Assembly: GCA_963749145.1 (NCBI GenBank)
Contig: CAVVLN010000002.1
Coordinates: 868,001-932,000 of the forward strand
DNA: 64,000 nt
Source: JASHPR01 sp963749145
GTDB taxonomy: Bacteria; Actinomycetota; Actinomycetes; Streptosporangiales; Streptosporangiaceae
Direction of reading: 5' to 3'
Shown here: positions 1 through 9,251 of the stretch, piece after piece
Layout of the letters: each line of letters opens with the position of its first letter
Position numbering within the stretch: position 1 is the first letter of the stretch
Made by a program: the position numbers and the translations under genes
The notes under the pieces: generated by a model
Database searches by the model: none
The model's input: the letters and a program-made list of their open reading frames with translations, nothing else
Told to the model about the DNA's origin: nothing

Positions 1-405
1 CACGAACTTGCCCCGCACATCGGAGCGCAGCGGGTAGGTCAGCTCGCGCGACCCGGCGCGCTCGATCCCGTTCAGCACGTACCTGGGACGAGTGCCCAGC
101 GCGTAGGGGACCGCGTCCTCGGCCAGCAGCAGCCCGGTCGGCAGCCGTGAGACGTTCTCCAGGTGCAGCCGCACCAGGGCGCTCTGGCCCGCCGCGACCC
201 GGGGCGGGGAGATGCTGCGGACACAGCTGAGGCGGTAGCGGGCCCGGCCGGCGGCGAGTGCGGAGAACAGCGGCAGCACCAGGAGCAGCACCCCGACGCT
301 GACCAGGTCACGCTCGTCGAGGAAGAGCCCGGCGAGGGCCGCGGCCGCCCCGGCGGCCAGGAACGAGGTGCCGCGGGTCGTGAACACCGCCAGCCACGAC
401 CGCAT
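1..405 (-). CDS. DUF58 domain protein, N-terminal part (cut by window edge)
   Basis: The first 135 codons are present; the gene runs off the left edge. The ATG at 405-403 has a good ribosome binding site (AAGGAGGG) just upstream. The product starts MRSWLAVFTTRG, followed by two hydrophobic stretches (about residues 13-45) and then a beta-rich segment with an LHLENVSRLPTG-like motif. That layout is typical of DUF58 proteins, which carry two N-terminal membrane helices and a von Willebrand A-like domain. It lies directly downstream of the MoxR ATPase on the same strand, the usual partnership for this family. MoxR/DUF58 pairs are thought to act in chaperone-like maturation of protein complexes; the substrate here is unknown. 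The diagnostic DUF58 core is outside the window, so the call rests on N-terminal shape and context. Confidence 0.72.
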   Translation of the reverse strand, partial: MRSWLAVFTTRGTSFLAAGAAAALAGLFLDERDLVSVGVLLLVLPLFSALAAGRARYRLSCVRSISPPRVAAGQSALVRLHLENVSRLPTGLLLAEDAVPYALGTRPRYVLNGIERAGSRELTYPLRSDVRGKFV

Positions 406-456
406 GTCGGCCCTCCTTACACCGCCGCAGGGTTCCAATCTACGGCCAGCGGGCGC

Positions 457-1434
<978 letters not shown>

Positions 1435-1540
1435 ATGTCCTCCTCGCGTCACCCTCGGCGCGATCTTCGTGCCCGTGAGGTGGGCAGCACCCGTGAGTTG
1501 GCCGGCAAGACCGTGCGTTCAGACAGTACGTCGTGAGATG

Positions 1541-1557
1541 GCGAGTACGCGACTCGC
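1541..1557. promoter_or_regulatory. Short inverted repeat in the moxR-mraZ divergent region
   Basis: GCGAGT and ACTCGC form a perfect 6-base inverted repeat around a 5-base centre (ACGCG), about 110 bases upstream of moxR. It lies in a 315-base divergent intergenic region. It could be an operator for the moxR side. No matching regulator is recognised, so the call is tentative. Confidence 0.25.
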
Positions 1558-1656
1558 GTCCCCCCTCCGCCCTGCCCGCTGCGGCCCTCCACCCCGCTGC
1601 ACCGCGCTGACCTCGGCCTGGTGGGGAGTTCTGGCCGATCTGAGCCGCCGTCGTCA

Positions 1657-1684
1657 TTGACGGTGGGGGATTGTGGAGTACAGT
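1657..1684 (+). promoter_or_regulatory. Predicted mraZ promoter
   Basis: TTGACG at 1657-1662 and TACAGT at 1679-1684 are separated by 16 bases and fit a housekeeping sigma promoter. The predicted start of transcription is about 60 bases before the mraZ start codon. The MraZ boxes at 1664-1697 lie inside and just downstream of the promoter, as expected for repression by occlusion. Confidence 0.5.
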
Positions 1685-1697
1685 GGAGGACCGTGGG
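1664..1697 (+). promoter_or_regulatory. MraZ operator: four TGGRG boxes at 10-base spacing
   Basis: TGGGG (1664), TGGAG (1674), TGGAG (1684) and TGGGG (1694) follow one another with exactly 5 bases between boxes. This matches the known MraZ recognition pattern of TGGGN repeats with 5-base spacers. It lies 53-86 bases upstream of the mraZ start and overlaps the predicted promoter, so MraZ probably represses its own operon from here. Further isolated GTGGGG matches at 1621 and 1725 are out of phase and may not count. Confidence 0.85.
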
Positions 1698-1749
1698 GCG
1701 GAGCATGCCCCGCAGAGCGGCACGGTGGGGGACGCGGGAGGTGAGGCCG

Positions 1750-2181
1750 GTGTTTCTCGGCACGCACACGCCCCGCCTGGATGACAAGGGGCGGCTGTTC
1801 CTGCCCGCCAAGTACCGCGAGGAGCTCGCGCAGGGAGTGATCTTGACCAAGGGCCAGGAGCGCTGCGTCTACGTGTTCCCCGAGCCCGAGTTCGTCCGGA
1901 TCACCGAGGCGCTGCGGAACGCGCCGGTGACCGCCAAGGGGCTGCGGGACTACAGCCGGGTCCTGTTCGCCAGCGCCTCCGACGAGGTGCCGGACAAGCA
2001 GGGCCGGATCACGATCCCGCCCGCGCTGCGCGAGTACGCGGCGCTGCAGCGGGACTGCGTGGTGATCGGGGCCAATACCCGCCTGGAGATCTGGGACTCC
2101 GCGGCCTGGGCCAGCTACCTGGACCAGCAGGAAGACGCGTTCTCCGAGGCGTCCGAGGAGGTGCTGCCCGGGGTTCTGTGA
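1750..2181 (+). CDS. mraZ: Transcriptional regulator MraZ
   Basis: This 143-residue protein begins FLGTHTPRLDDKGRLFLPAK after the initiator and has the two AbrB/SpoVT-like half-domains of MraZ; the second half shows DKQGRITIPPALREYA. The GTG at 1750 is the start because GGAGGT at 1737-1742 lies 7 bases upstream and because homologues begin exactly here; upstream in-frame codons are not conserved. MraZ is a ring-forming DNA-binding protein and the first gene of dcw clusters, where it represses the cluster through TGGGN repeats. Such repeats are present upstream (1664-1697). A 220-base gap follows before rsmH. Length and sequence are normal for the family. Confidence 0.96.
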   Translation: MFLGTHTPRLDDKGRLFLPAKYREELAQGVILTKGQERCVYVFPEPEFVRITEALRNAPVTAKGLRDYSRVLFASASDEVPDKQGRITIPPALREYAALQRDCVVIGANTRLEIWDSAAWASYLDQQEDAFSEASEEVLPGVL

Positions 2182-2401
2182 GCGGGCGCCCGCGCGCGGG
2201 GTGCCCGGCGAGGTCTCCACCCGCGCTGGGTGGCCAGGCCGGCTGACGTCACTTCCCCGGCGCCAGGCGGCATCGGCCATCGGCGCAGTGCCCATCGGCG
2301 TGTGTGCGCGGATGGGGACCTGGCCGGGCAGGCAGGACCGCGGCCGCCCGTCCGGCCCAGCCGCTTCCGGGTGACTCATGTTCGCGCAAGGAGGGGGACC
2401 G

Positions 2402-3361
2402 ATGGCCACGACGGGGCCAGGACACCTGCCGGTCATGACCGACCGGGTGCTTGCCCTGCTCGCGCCTGCGCTGCGGGACCCGGGATCGGTGCTGCTGGAC
2501 GCCACGCTCGGCCGCGCGGGCCACGCCGGCGCGCTGCTGAGCCAGCATCCCGGGCTGACCCTGATCGGCGTGGACGCCGACGACGCCGCGATCGAGGAGT
2601 CCCGGTCGCTGCTCGCGCCGTATCAGGGCCGGGTCACCCTGGTCCACGCCCGCTACGACGCGATCGCCGAGATCCTGGCCGAGATCGGTCGGCCGGCGGT
2701 GCAGGGCGTGTTGTTCGACCTGGGGGTCTCCTCGCCGCAGCTCGACGACCCCAGCCGGGGTTTCGCCTACTCCTACGACGCCCCGCTGGACATGCGGATG
2801 GACCGGACGGGGCCGCTGACCGCGGCAGACGTCGTCAACACCTATCCCGCGGCGCGGCTGGCCCAGGTCCTGCGCGAGTACGGGGAGGAGCGCTTTGCCC
2901 GGCGGATCGCGGACGCCGTGGTCAGGGAGCGCGCCAGGACCCCGGTCACCTCGACCATGCGCCTGTCCGAGATCGTCAGGGACTCGATCCCGGCCCCGGC
3001 CCGGCGCACCGGCGGGAACCCGGCGAAGCGGACCTTCCAGGCCCTGCGGATCGAGGTCAACGGAGAACTCGAGGCGCTGCGCCGGGCCCTGCCCGCCGCC
3101 CTGGACGCCCTGGCCGTCGGCGGCCGGATCGTGGTGCTCGCCTATCACTCGCTGGAGGACCGCATGGTCAAGCGCGCGCTCGCGGCCAGCGCGGCGGACA
3201 CCACCCCGCCCGGCCTGCCGGTGCCGCTGGCCGCGGCCCGGCCGCGGTTCCGGCTGCTGACCCGGGGCGCTGAGCGGCCCGGCGCGGCGGAGGTGGCGGC
3301 CAACCCCCGCGCCGCGTCGGCCCGGCTGCGGGCGGCGGAGCGGGTGCTGGCGGCGGCGTGA
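2402..3361 (+). CDS. rsmH: 16S rRNA (cytosine1402-N4)-methyltransferase RsmH (MraW)
   Basis: 319-residue SAM-dependent methyltransferase. The N-terminus GHLPVMTDRVL and the SAM-binding LLDATLGRAGHAGALL are diagnostic for RsmH, as are FDLGVSSPQLDDPSRGF, LDMRMD and NPAKRTFQALRIEVN further on. It methylates N4 of C1402 in the decoding centre of the 30S subunit. The ATG at 2402 is chosen over the ATG at 2378 because AAGGAGGG sits about 7 bases upstream of it. Second gene of the dcw cluster, as in most bacteria. The 220 bases between mraZ and rsmH show no gene and no clear terminator. Confidence 0.96.
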   Translation: MATTGPGHLPVMTDRVLALLAPALRDPGSVLLDATLGRAGHAGALLSQHPGLTLIGVDADDAAIEESRSLLAPYQGRVTLVHARYDAIAEILAEIGRPAVQGVLFDLGVSSPQLDDPSRGFAYSYDAPLDMRMDRTGPLTAADVVNTYPAARLAQVLREYGEERFARRIADAVVRERARTPVTSTMRLSEIVRDSIPAPARRTGGNPAKRTFQALRIEVNGELEALRRALPAALDALAVGGRIVVLAYHSLEDRMVKRALAASAADTTPPGLPVPLAAARPRFRLLTRGAERPGAAEVAANPRAASARLRAAERVLAAA

Positions 3362-3425
3362 GCAGCGGAATCGGCGCGACCAGCGGCGGCAGCCGGCCGG
3401 CGACGAAGAGAACGGACAGAGCCTG

Positions 3426-4074
3426 ATGAATACCACGGTCAGAACCGGCCCCGAGCAGCGCAACTCCGGCCCGCCCGCCGCCACGCCGGCGCAGCCCAGG
3501 CGCGGCCGCCCGGGCCGGCCCGCCCGCCCGGGCCGGCCAGCCGGCCGCCCGGCGGCCGGGGCCGTCACCGAGCCGAAGGCCAGAACCCGCACGGAGCCAA
3601 AAGCCAGGACCACGGCCGCCCCGGCGGCCCGGACCACGGCCGCCCCGGCGGCCCGGACCACGGCGCCCGCGGCGGCCAGGACCGCCGCCGGCTCCGCCCC
3701 GGCCGGCGCCGGCACCGGGCGCGCCACCGCGGCCGCCGGCGCGGTCCGCCTCACGCACCCCGTTCATCCTGCTCGTGTGCGGGCTGCTCGGCGGCGGCCT
3801 CGTCTGCCTCCTGGTGATCAACACCACGCTGGCCGCGGCCTCCTACCGGATCAACGCGCTGCAGCGCGGCAACACCCAGACGGCGCAGCGGGTCCAGGAA
3901 CTGCAGCAGCAGGTGGCGACCGAGGAGTCGCCGAGCTCTATCGAGCAGCGGGCCCAGCGGCTCGGCCTGCGGGAGCAGCCGGTGCTCAACTTCGTCGACC
4001 TGCGGACCGGGCGCAGCTACACCACCCCGACCACAGCGCCCGGGGTGTACGCGGTGCCCGGGTATACCCCGTGA
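3426..4074 (+). CDS. ftsL: FtsL-like septum protein (reading frame broken near 3750)
   Basis: The conserved part is read from about 3751 to 4074. RSASRTPFILLVCG leads into one membrane helix (about 3766-3840), then a short coiled coil (INALQRGNTQTAQRVQELQQQV), then LGLREQPVLNFVDLRTG, all typical of actinobacterial FtsL-like septation proteins. That frame has no ATG, GTG or TTG between an in-frame stop at 3427 and a GTG inside the helix at 3775. The ATG at 3426 opens a different frame, whose first ~108 codons have strong G/C third positions and encode a Pro/Arg/Ala-rich tail usual for these proteins. A +1 shift around 3735-3760 joins the two into about 215 residues. A one-base assembly error is the simplest cause. 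The position between rsmH and ftsI supports FtsL. It should act in the FtsQ-FtsL-FtsB-FtsW-FtsI divisome. Confidence 0.8.
3607..3672 (+). repeat. 24-base tandem repeat in the FtsL-like N-terminal tail
   Basis: A unit starting GGACCACGGCCGCCCC occurs at 3607, 3631 and, partly, 3655 with a 24-base period. In the ATG-initiated frame it encodes TTAAPAAR-type repeats in the disordered tail. It lies just before the point where the frame must change. Confidence 0.8.
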
Positions 4075-4105
4075 CGACCGGCGACGGCCCGGGCCGCCGC
4101 CATGA

Positions 4106-6202
4106 ATGGTCCGGGCGCGGCCCGGCCCGGCGCCCCGCGCCGGCCGCAGGCCCGCGCGGCGGTCACGGGCCCGACCGGCGGCCCGGCGAGGGCAGCCGGC
4201 GCCCCGATCCGTCCCCGGCGGCCAGGAGGCGCGGGCCCGGGCGCGGCCAGCCGGCCAGCTCCCGGGCCGTTCCCGCCGCCCGGCGGCCAGAGCCGGCCGG
4301 GCCGCGACCCGCGCCGGCCGCCCGGCCGCCCGTTTCCGCGGGCGGGCCGGGCCGCGGCCCCGGCGGCCGCGCTCGCCGGGCCCGGTCCGCGGCGGCCCGC
4401 CCGCGCCGGGCCCGGTCCGCGGCGGCCCGCCCGCGCCGGCTCTGCGCCGGGCCGGCCCGGCGCGGCGGCTGCACGCCTCGATGCTGTGCATCGTGGTGGT
4501 GCTAGGCCTGTTCGCCGCGCGGCTGGTGCAACTGCAGGGCCTGCACTGGTCGCAGTACCGGACCCAGGCCGAGCAGCAGATGCTGCCACCCCAGCCGATC
4601 CCGATCCCGGTCCTGCGCGGCTCGATCACCAGCAGCGACGGCACCGTCCTGGCGATGACCGTGCAGACCGACCTGGTGTACGCCGACCCGCTGATGATCC
4701 CGCCGTCCAGCCGCGCGCAGGTCGCCGCCGCGCTGGCCGGGCCGCTCGGCATGACGCAGGCGGCCATCCTGGCGCTGCTCGAGCAGCCGAGCTCGCCGCA
4801 GTACGTGGTGCTGAAGGCGGCGGTCCCGGCGGCCACCGGGTCCAAGATCACCGCGCTGGTGACCGCGCAGCAGCTGCCCGGCATCGCCGAGAAGCCGACG
4901 TACTCCCGGATCTACCCGAACGGTGACCTCGCCGCCAACCTGATCGGCTTCACCAACGCCGACCAGGCCGGCGACCTGGCCGGCGCGGCCGGGCTCGAGC
5001 AGCAGTACAACCACCTGCTGGCCGGGCGGGACGGCAGCGAGGAAGTCGAGATGGGCCCCACCCAGCAGCCCATCCCGCAGACCGAGCAGATCGTCAGGCC
5101 GCCGGTGGCCGCGAGCAGCCTGCGGCTGACCATCCAGGCCGACATCCAGTGGTACGCCGAGCAGCAGTGCGCCGCCGAGGTCGTGCTGGTGAAGGCCAGG
5201 AACTGCTCGGTCGTGGTCATGCAGCCGCGCACCGGGCGCATCCTGGCCCTCGCGCAGTACCCCACGTTCAACCCCTCCGACCCCTCCAGCGAGGCCGCGA
5301 CCACCGACATACCGGTGCAGGACGTGTTCCAGCCGGGCAGCACCGCGAAGGCCATCACCGTGGCCGCCGCGCTCGAGCGCGGCGGCCAGACGCCGATGAG
5401 CACCTACACCGTCCCGGACCAGATCGTGGTAGACGGGTTCTCGTTCCACGACGGCGAGACGCACCCCACCGCGCCGTACACGGTGGCCGGCATCCTCGCC
5501 AACTCGCTCAACGACGGCATGGTGCAGCTGGTCCAGCACGTCAGCCCGCAGATCCAGTACCAGTACCTGCGGGCGTTCGGGCTCGGGCAGCCCACCGGCC
5601 TGGACCTGCCCGGCGAGAGCGCGGGCATCCTGCCGCCGCCCGCCGACTGGTACGGCGACACCCGCTACACCCTCTCGTTCGGCCAGGGGGTGGCCGTCAC
5701 CGCGGTGCAGATGGCCAGCGTCTACGCCACGATCGCCAACGGCGGGGTCCGGGTCCAGCCCTCCATCATCGCGGGCACGGTCAACGGCAGCGGGACGTTC
5801 ACGCCGGTGCCCGCGCCGCGGCAGACCCGGGTGATCCAGCCGAGGACCGCGGGCGAGCTGATGGCGATCCTGCAGCAGGTGCCCATGGTCGATGCCGCGG
5901 GCGGCGAGCCGTGGGGGGTGATCCCCGGCTACACGGTCGCGTCCAAAACCGGCACGGCCCAGGTGGCGGCGCCGGGCAAGAGCTGCCTGTGCGAGTACGG
6001 GTCGAGCTACATCGGCATCATGCCGGCCACCGACCCGCAGCTCGTGGTGGCCGTGAACGTGCAGGATCCCACCCGGGGCGGCTACTTCGGCGACGAGGTG
6101 GCCGGCCCGGTGTTCTACCACGTGGCGAAGTTCGCGCTGCAGACGATGCGGATCCCGCCGGATGGCGGCATGCGTCCCCATGTCAGGCTCATGGGACGGT
6201 GA
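4106..6202 (+). CDS. ftsI: Peptidoglycan D,D-transpeptidase FtsI (PBP3)
   Basis: Class B penicillin-binding protein, up to 698 residues. After a long Arg/Pro-rich cytoplasmic tail (about 120 residues) comes one membrane helix (LCIVVVLGLFAARLVQLQG), a dimerisation domain, and a transpeptidase domain with FQPGSTAK (serine nucleophile), SLN in ANSLNDGMV, and KTGT in ASKTGTAQV. It cross-links septal peptidoglycan with FtsW. The start is uncertain. The ATG at 4106 has no ribosome binding site. A GTG at 4071 overlaps the ftsL stop as GTGA, the coupling style used elsewhere in this cluster, but it lies in another frame and would need a frameshift within the tail. Codon third positions do not decide between the two tails. 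The catalytic part is intact and the identity is firm. Confidence 0.93.
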   Translation: MVRARPGPAPRAGRRPARRSRARPAARRGQPAPRSVPGGQEARARARPAGQLPGRSRRPAARAGRAATRAGRPAARFRGRAGPRPRRPRSPGPVRGGPPAPGPVRGGPPAPALRRAGPARRLHASMLCIVVVLGLFAARLVQLQGLHWSQYRTQAEQQMLPPQPIPIPVLRGSITSSDGTVLAMTVQTDLVYADPLMIPPSSRAQVAAALAGPLGMTQAAILALLEQPSSPQYVVLKAAVPAATGSKITALVTAQQLPGIAEKPTYSRIYPNGDLAANLIGFTNADQAGDLAGAAGLEQQYNHLLAGRDGSEEVEMGPTQQPIPQTEQIVRPPVAASSLRLTIQADIQWYAEQQCAAEVVLVKARNCSVVVMQPRTGRILALAQYPTFNPSDPSSEAATTDIPVQDVFQPGSTAKAITVAAALERGGQTPMSTYTVPDQIVVDGFSFHDGETHPTAPYTVAGILANSLNDGMVQLVQHVSPQIQYQYLRAFGLGQPTGLDLPGESAGILPPPADWYGDTRYTLSFGQGVAVTAVQMASVYATIANGGVRVQPSIIAGTVNGSGTFTPVPAPRQTRVIQPRTAGELMAILQQVPMVDAAGGEPWGVIPGYTVASKTGTAQVAAPGKSCLCEYGSSYIGIMPATDPQLVVAVNVQDPTRGGYFGDEVAGPVFYHVAKFALQTMRIPPDGGMRPHVRLMGR
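4378..4437 (+). repeat. Two copies of a 30-base tandem repeat in the FtsI tail
   Basis: The 30 bases at 4378-4407 recur exactly at 4408-4437 and encode two copies of PGPVRGGPPA in the FtsI frame. They lie in the low-complexity tail before the membrane helix and look like a recent tandem duplication. Confidence 0.85.
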
Positions 6203-6255
6203 GCAGTCACGGCGCGGTGCGCTCACGGCTACAGGAACAGAGGTAATCTCGGCCC

Positions 6256-7860
6256 GTGCCAGCGGATCTGCGCCCACGACGCGTCCCCTTGCGCCCGCTT
6301 GCGGGACTCGCGGTGCTGCTCGGGGTGAGGACGGCGGGCCGGGACGCGCCCGGCCCGCTGACCATCGCGAGCGGGAAGCGCGGCGTCTCCGGGATCACCC
6401 ACGACTCACGCCGGGTGCACCCGGGTGACCTGTACGCGGCGCTGCCGGGCCGTACCCACCACGGCGCGCGGTTCTGCACGCAGGCCGCCGCCGCGGGCGC
6501 CGCGGCGGTTCTCACCGATCCCGGGGGCAAGGAACTGGCGATCCGGTCCGGCCTGCCGGTGTTCGTGGTCGGCGACCCGCGGGCGCGGCTCGGCGAGGTC
6601 GCCGCCTGGATCTACGGCCACCCCTCCGGGAAGCTGACCCTGATCGGCGTGACCGGGACCAGCGGCAAGACAACCACGACGTTCCTGCTGGAATCCGGGC
6701 TGCGGGCGGCCGGGCACCTGGCCGGCCTGATCGGGGGCGTGCAGACCAGGATCGGCGACCTGGCCGCCGACAGCGGGCTGACCACCCCGGAGGCCACCGA
6801 CCTGCAGGCGCTGCTGGCGGCCATGGCGGAGCAGGGCGTGACGGCGGCGGCGATGGAGGTCTCCAGCCACGCCCTGGCGCTCGGCCGGGTGGCAGGCACG
6901 ACCTACGACGTGGCCCTGTTCACCAACCTCTCCCAGGACCACCTGGACTTCCACGAGACGATCGACGCCTACTTCGCGGCCAAGGCCGCGCTGTTCACCC
7001 CGCAATACACCCGGGCCGGGGTGGTCAACCTCGACGACGCCCACGGCCGGCGGCTCGCCGCCGCCCCGCAGATCCCGATCACCACCTACTCGGCGGCCGG
7101 GAATCCCGACGCCGACTGGCGCGCGGCCGACGTGCGCGGCGGGGCGGACGGCAGCGCGTTCCGGGTCATCGGCCCCGGCGGCGTCGAGGCCGACGGGTCG
7201 GTCGCCCTGCCCGGGCCGTTCAACGTCGCCAACGCCCTCGGCGCCATCGTGGCGCTGGTCGAGTCGGGCGTCGGGATCGCGACCGCGGTCCGCGGCGTCG
7301 CCGCGTGCCCGGGCGTGCCCGGGCGGCTGGAACGGGTCGAGAGGGGGCAGGACTTCACCGTGTTCGTGGACTACTCGCACAAGCCGGGCGCGGTGCAGGC
7401 CGTGCTCGACGCCCTGCGGCCGGTCACGCTGGGCAACCTCACGATCGTCCTGGGCTGCGGCGGCGACCGCGACCGGGCCAAGCGCCCGCTGATGGGGGCC
7501 GCGGCGGCCGGGCTGGCCGACGTGGCCGTCCTCACCAGCGACAACCCGCGGTCGGAGGACCCGCTCGCGATCCTCGCCGAGATGCTCGCCGGCGCGCTGA
7601 CGGTCCCGGCCGCCAGCCGCGCGCACGTGATCATCGAGCCGGACCGGGCCGCGGCGATCGAGCTCGCCGTCGGCCGCGCGGCCAAGGGGGACGTGGTCCT
7701 GGTGGCGGGTAAGGGACACGAGCGCGGCCAGTACGCGGGCGCGGAAGTGATCCCGTTCGACGACCGCGAGGTCGCCGCCGAGGCGATCGCGCGCCGCCTG
7801 CGGGCCGGGAGGGCGGACGGCGCGCCCGGCGCGGCCGGCGATCCGGGGGACGACCTATGA
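6256..7860 (+). CDS. murE: UDP-MurNAc-tripeptide synthetase MurE (meso-diaminopimelate type)
   Basis: 534-residue Mur ligase. The N-terminal UDP-binding domain has GITHDSRRVHPGDLYAALPG; the ATP site is GTSGKTTTTF (about residue 131). The C-terminal domain has DNPRSEDP (about 429), the DNPR signature of enzymes that add meso-diaminopimelate rather than lysine, so the cell wall is predicted to be of the DAP type. It adds the third amino acid to UDP-MurNAc-L-Ala-D-Glu in the cytoplasm. The GTG at 6256 is the first in-frame start after ftsI, with a modest AGAGG upstream. The end overlaps murF by four bases (ATGA). Confidence 0.96.
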   Translation: MPADLRPRRVPLRPLAGLAVLLGVRTAGRDAPGPLTIASGKRGVSGITHDSRRVHPGDLYAALPGRTHHGARFCTQAAAAGAAAVLTDPGGKELAIRSGLPVFVVGDPRARLGEVAAWIYGHPSGKLTLIGVTGTSGKTTTTFLLESGLRAAGHLAGLIGGVQTRIGDLAADSGLTTPEATDLQALLAAMAEQGVTAAAMEVSSHALALGRVAGTTYDVALFTNLSQDHLDFHETIDAYFAAKAALFTPQYTRAGVVNLDDAHGRRLAAAPQIPITTYSAAGNPDADWRAADVRGGADGSAFRVIGPGGVEADGSVALPGPFNVANALGAIVALVESGVGIATAVRGVAACPGVPGRLERVERGQDFTVFVDYSHKPGAVQAVLDALRPVTLGNLTIVLGCGGDRDRAKRPLMGAAAAGLADVAVLTSDNPRSEDPLAILAEMLAGALTVPAASRAHVIIEPDRAAAIELAVGRAAKGDVVLVAGKGHERGQYAGAEVIPFDDREVAAEAIARRLRAGRADGAPGAAGDPGDDL

Positions 7861-9251
7861 TCCCGCTGTCCGTCGCCCAGATCGCCGGGATCACTGGCGC
7901 CCGCGCCGACCTCGTCGCCGACTCGGCCGCGCTGGTCACCGGGCCCGTCGTGATCGACTCCCGGAAGGCCGGGCCCGGCAGCCTGTTCGCCGCGCTGCCC
8001 GGCGCCCGCGCCGACGGGCACGACTTCGCGGCCCGGGCGCTGGCGGCCGGCGCGACCGCGGTGCTCGCCACCCGGCCGGTCGGCGGGCCCGCGCTGGTCG
8101 TCCCCGACGTGCCCGAGGCGCTGGCCGGCCTGGCCCGGGCCGTGGTGGACCGGCTGCCCGGCCTCACCATCGCCGCGATCACCGGATCCGCGGGCAAGAC
8201 CACCGCCAAGGACCTGACCGCCCAGCTGATCGAGTCGCTCGGCCCGACCGTGTCGCCGCAGGACTCCTACAACAACGAGATCGGCCACCCGCTGACCGTG
8301 CTGCGGGTCACCGGCCAGACCAGGTACCTGGTGGCCGAGATGTCCGCGCGCGGGCCCGGGCACATCGCCGCGCTGTGCCGGATCTCGCCGCCCCGGCTCG
8401 GCGCCGTCCTGTGCGTCGGGCACGCGCACGCCGGCGTGTTCGGCAGCATCGACGAGGTCGCCCTGGCCAAGAGCGAGCTGCCCGCGGCGCTGCCCGCCCG
8501 CGGCGTGGCCGTGCTCAACGCCGACGACCCGCGGGTACTGGCGATGGCCGGCCGCACCGCGGCCCGGGTGGTGACGTTCGGCCGGTCGCCCGGAGCGGAC
8601 GTCCGCGCGGCCGGCGTCGTCCTCGACGAGGCGGGCCGGCCCTGCTTCACGCTGGCCACCGGGGCGGGCTCGGCCCCGGTCCGGCTGCGGCTGCACGGCG
8701 AGCACAACGTCAGCAACGCCCTGGCCGCCGCCGCGCTGGCCGGCCAGCTCGGCATGGACCTCGGCGCGGTGGCCGCGGGGCTGTCCGCGGCCACGGCCCG
8801 CAGCCGGTGGCGGATGGAGGTGACCCGGCGGCCGGACGGGGTGACGGTCGTCAACGACGCCTACAACGCCAACCCGGAGGCGCTGGCCGCCGCGCTGGCC
8901 GCCGTGGCCGCGATGGCCCGCGGCGGGCGCGGGCGGGCCCTCGCGGTACTGGGCTACATGACCGAGCTGGGCGCGCAGGCGGAGGAACTGCACGAGCAGG
9001 CGGGCCGGCAGGCCGCGCAGGCCGGCCTGGCCGGGCTGATCGTGGTCGGCGACGAGGCCGCGCCGATACTGGCCGGGGCCAAGGCCGACCCGTCCTGGCG
9101 GGGCGAGCTGCTGCAGGTGCCCGACGCGGCGGCGGCCGCGGCCGCCGCCGAGCGGCTGGCCCGGCCGGGCGACGTGGTGCTGGTCAAGGCGTCGCGGGCG
9201 GTTAACCTGCAAACCGTGGCGCTGGCACTAACCGGGGAGCGGCCGCTGTGA
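7857..9251 (+). CDS. murF: UDP-MurNAc-pentapeptide synthetase MurF
   Basis: 464-residue Mur ligase that adds D-Ala-D-Ala to the UDP-MurNAc-tripeptide. It starts MIPLSVAQIAGITGA, has the substrate motif VIDSRKAGPGSLFAALPG, the ATP loop GSAGKTTAKD (about residue 109), and NDAYNANPEA before the C-terminal domain, all typical of MurF. The ATG overlaps the murE stop and the end overlaps mraY (GTGA), so the three should be translated together. Length is normal. Confidence 0.96.
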   Translation: MIPLSVAQIAGITGARADLVADSAALVTGPVVIDSRKAGPGSLFAALPGARADGHDFAARALAAGATAVLATRPVGGPALVVPDVPEALAGLARAVVDRLPGLTIAAITGSAGKTTAKDLTAQLIESLGPTVSPQDSYNNEIGHPLTVLRVTGQTRYLVAEMSARGPGHIAALCRISPPRLGAVLCVGHAHAGVFGSIDEVALAKSELPAALPARGVAVLNADDPRVLAMAGRTAARVVTFGRSPGADVRAAGVVLDEAGRPCFTLATGAGSAPVRLRLHGEHNVSNALAAAALAGQLGMDLGAVAAGLSAATARSRWRMEVTRRPDGVTVVNDAYNANPEALAAALAAVAAMARGGRGRALAVLGYMTELGAQAEELHEQAGRQAAQAGLAGLIVVGDEAAPILAGAKADPSWRGELLQVPDAAAAAAAAERLARPGDVVLVKASRAVNLQTVALALTGERPL

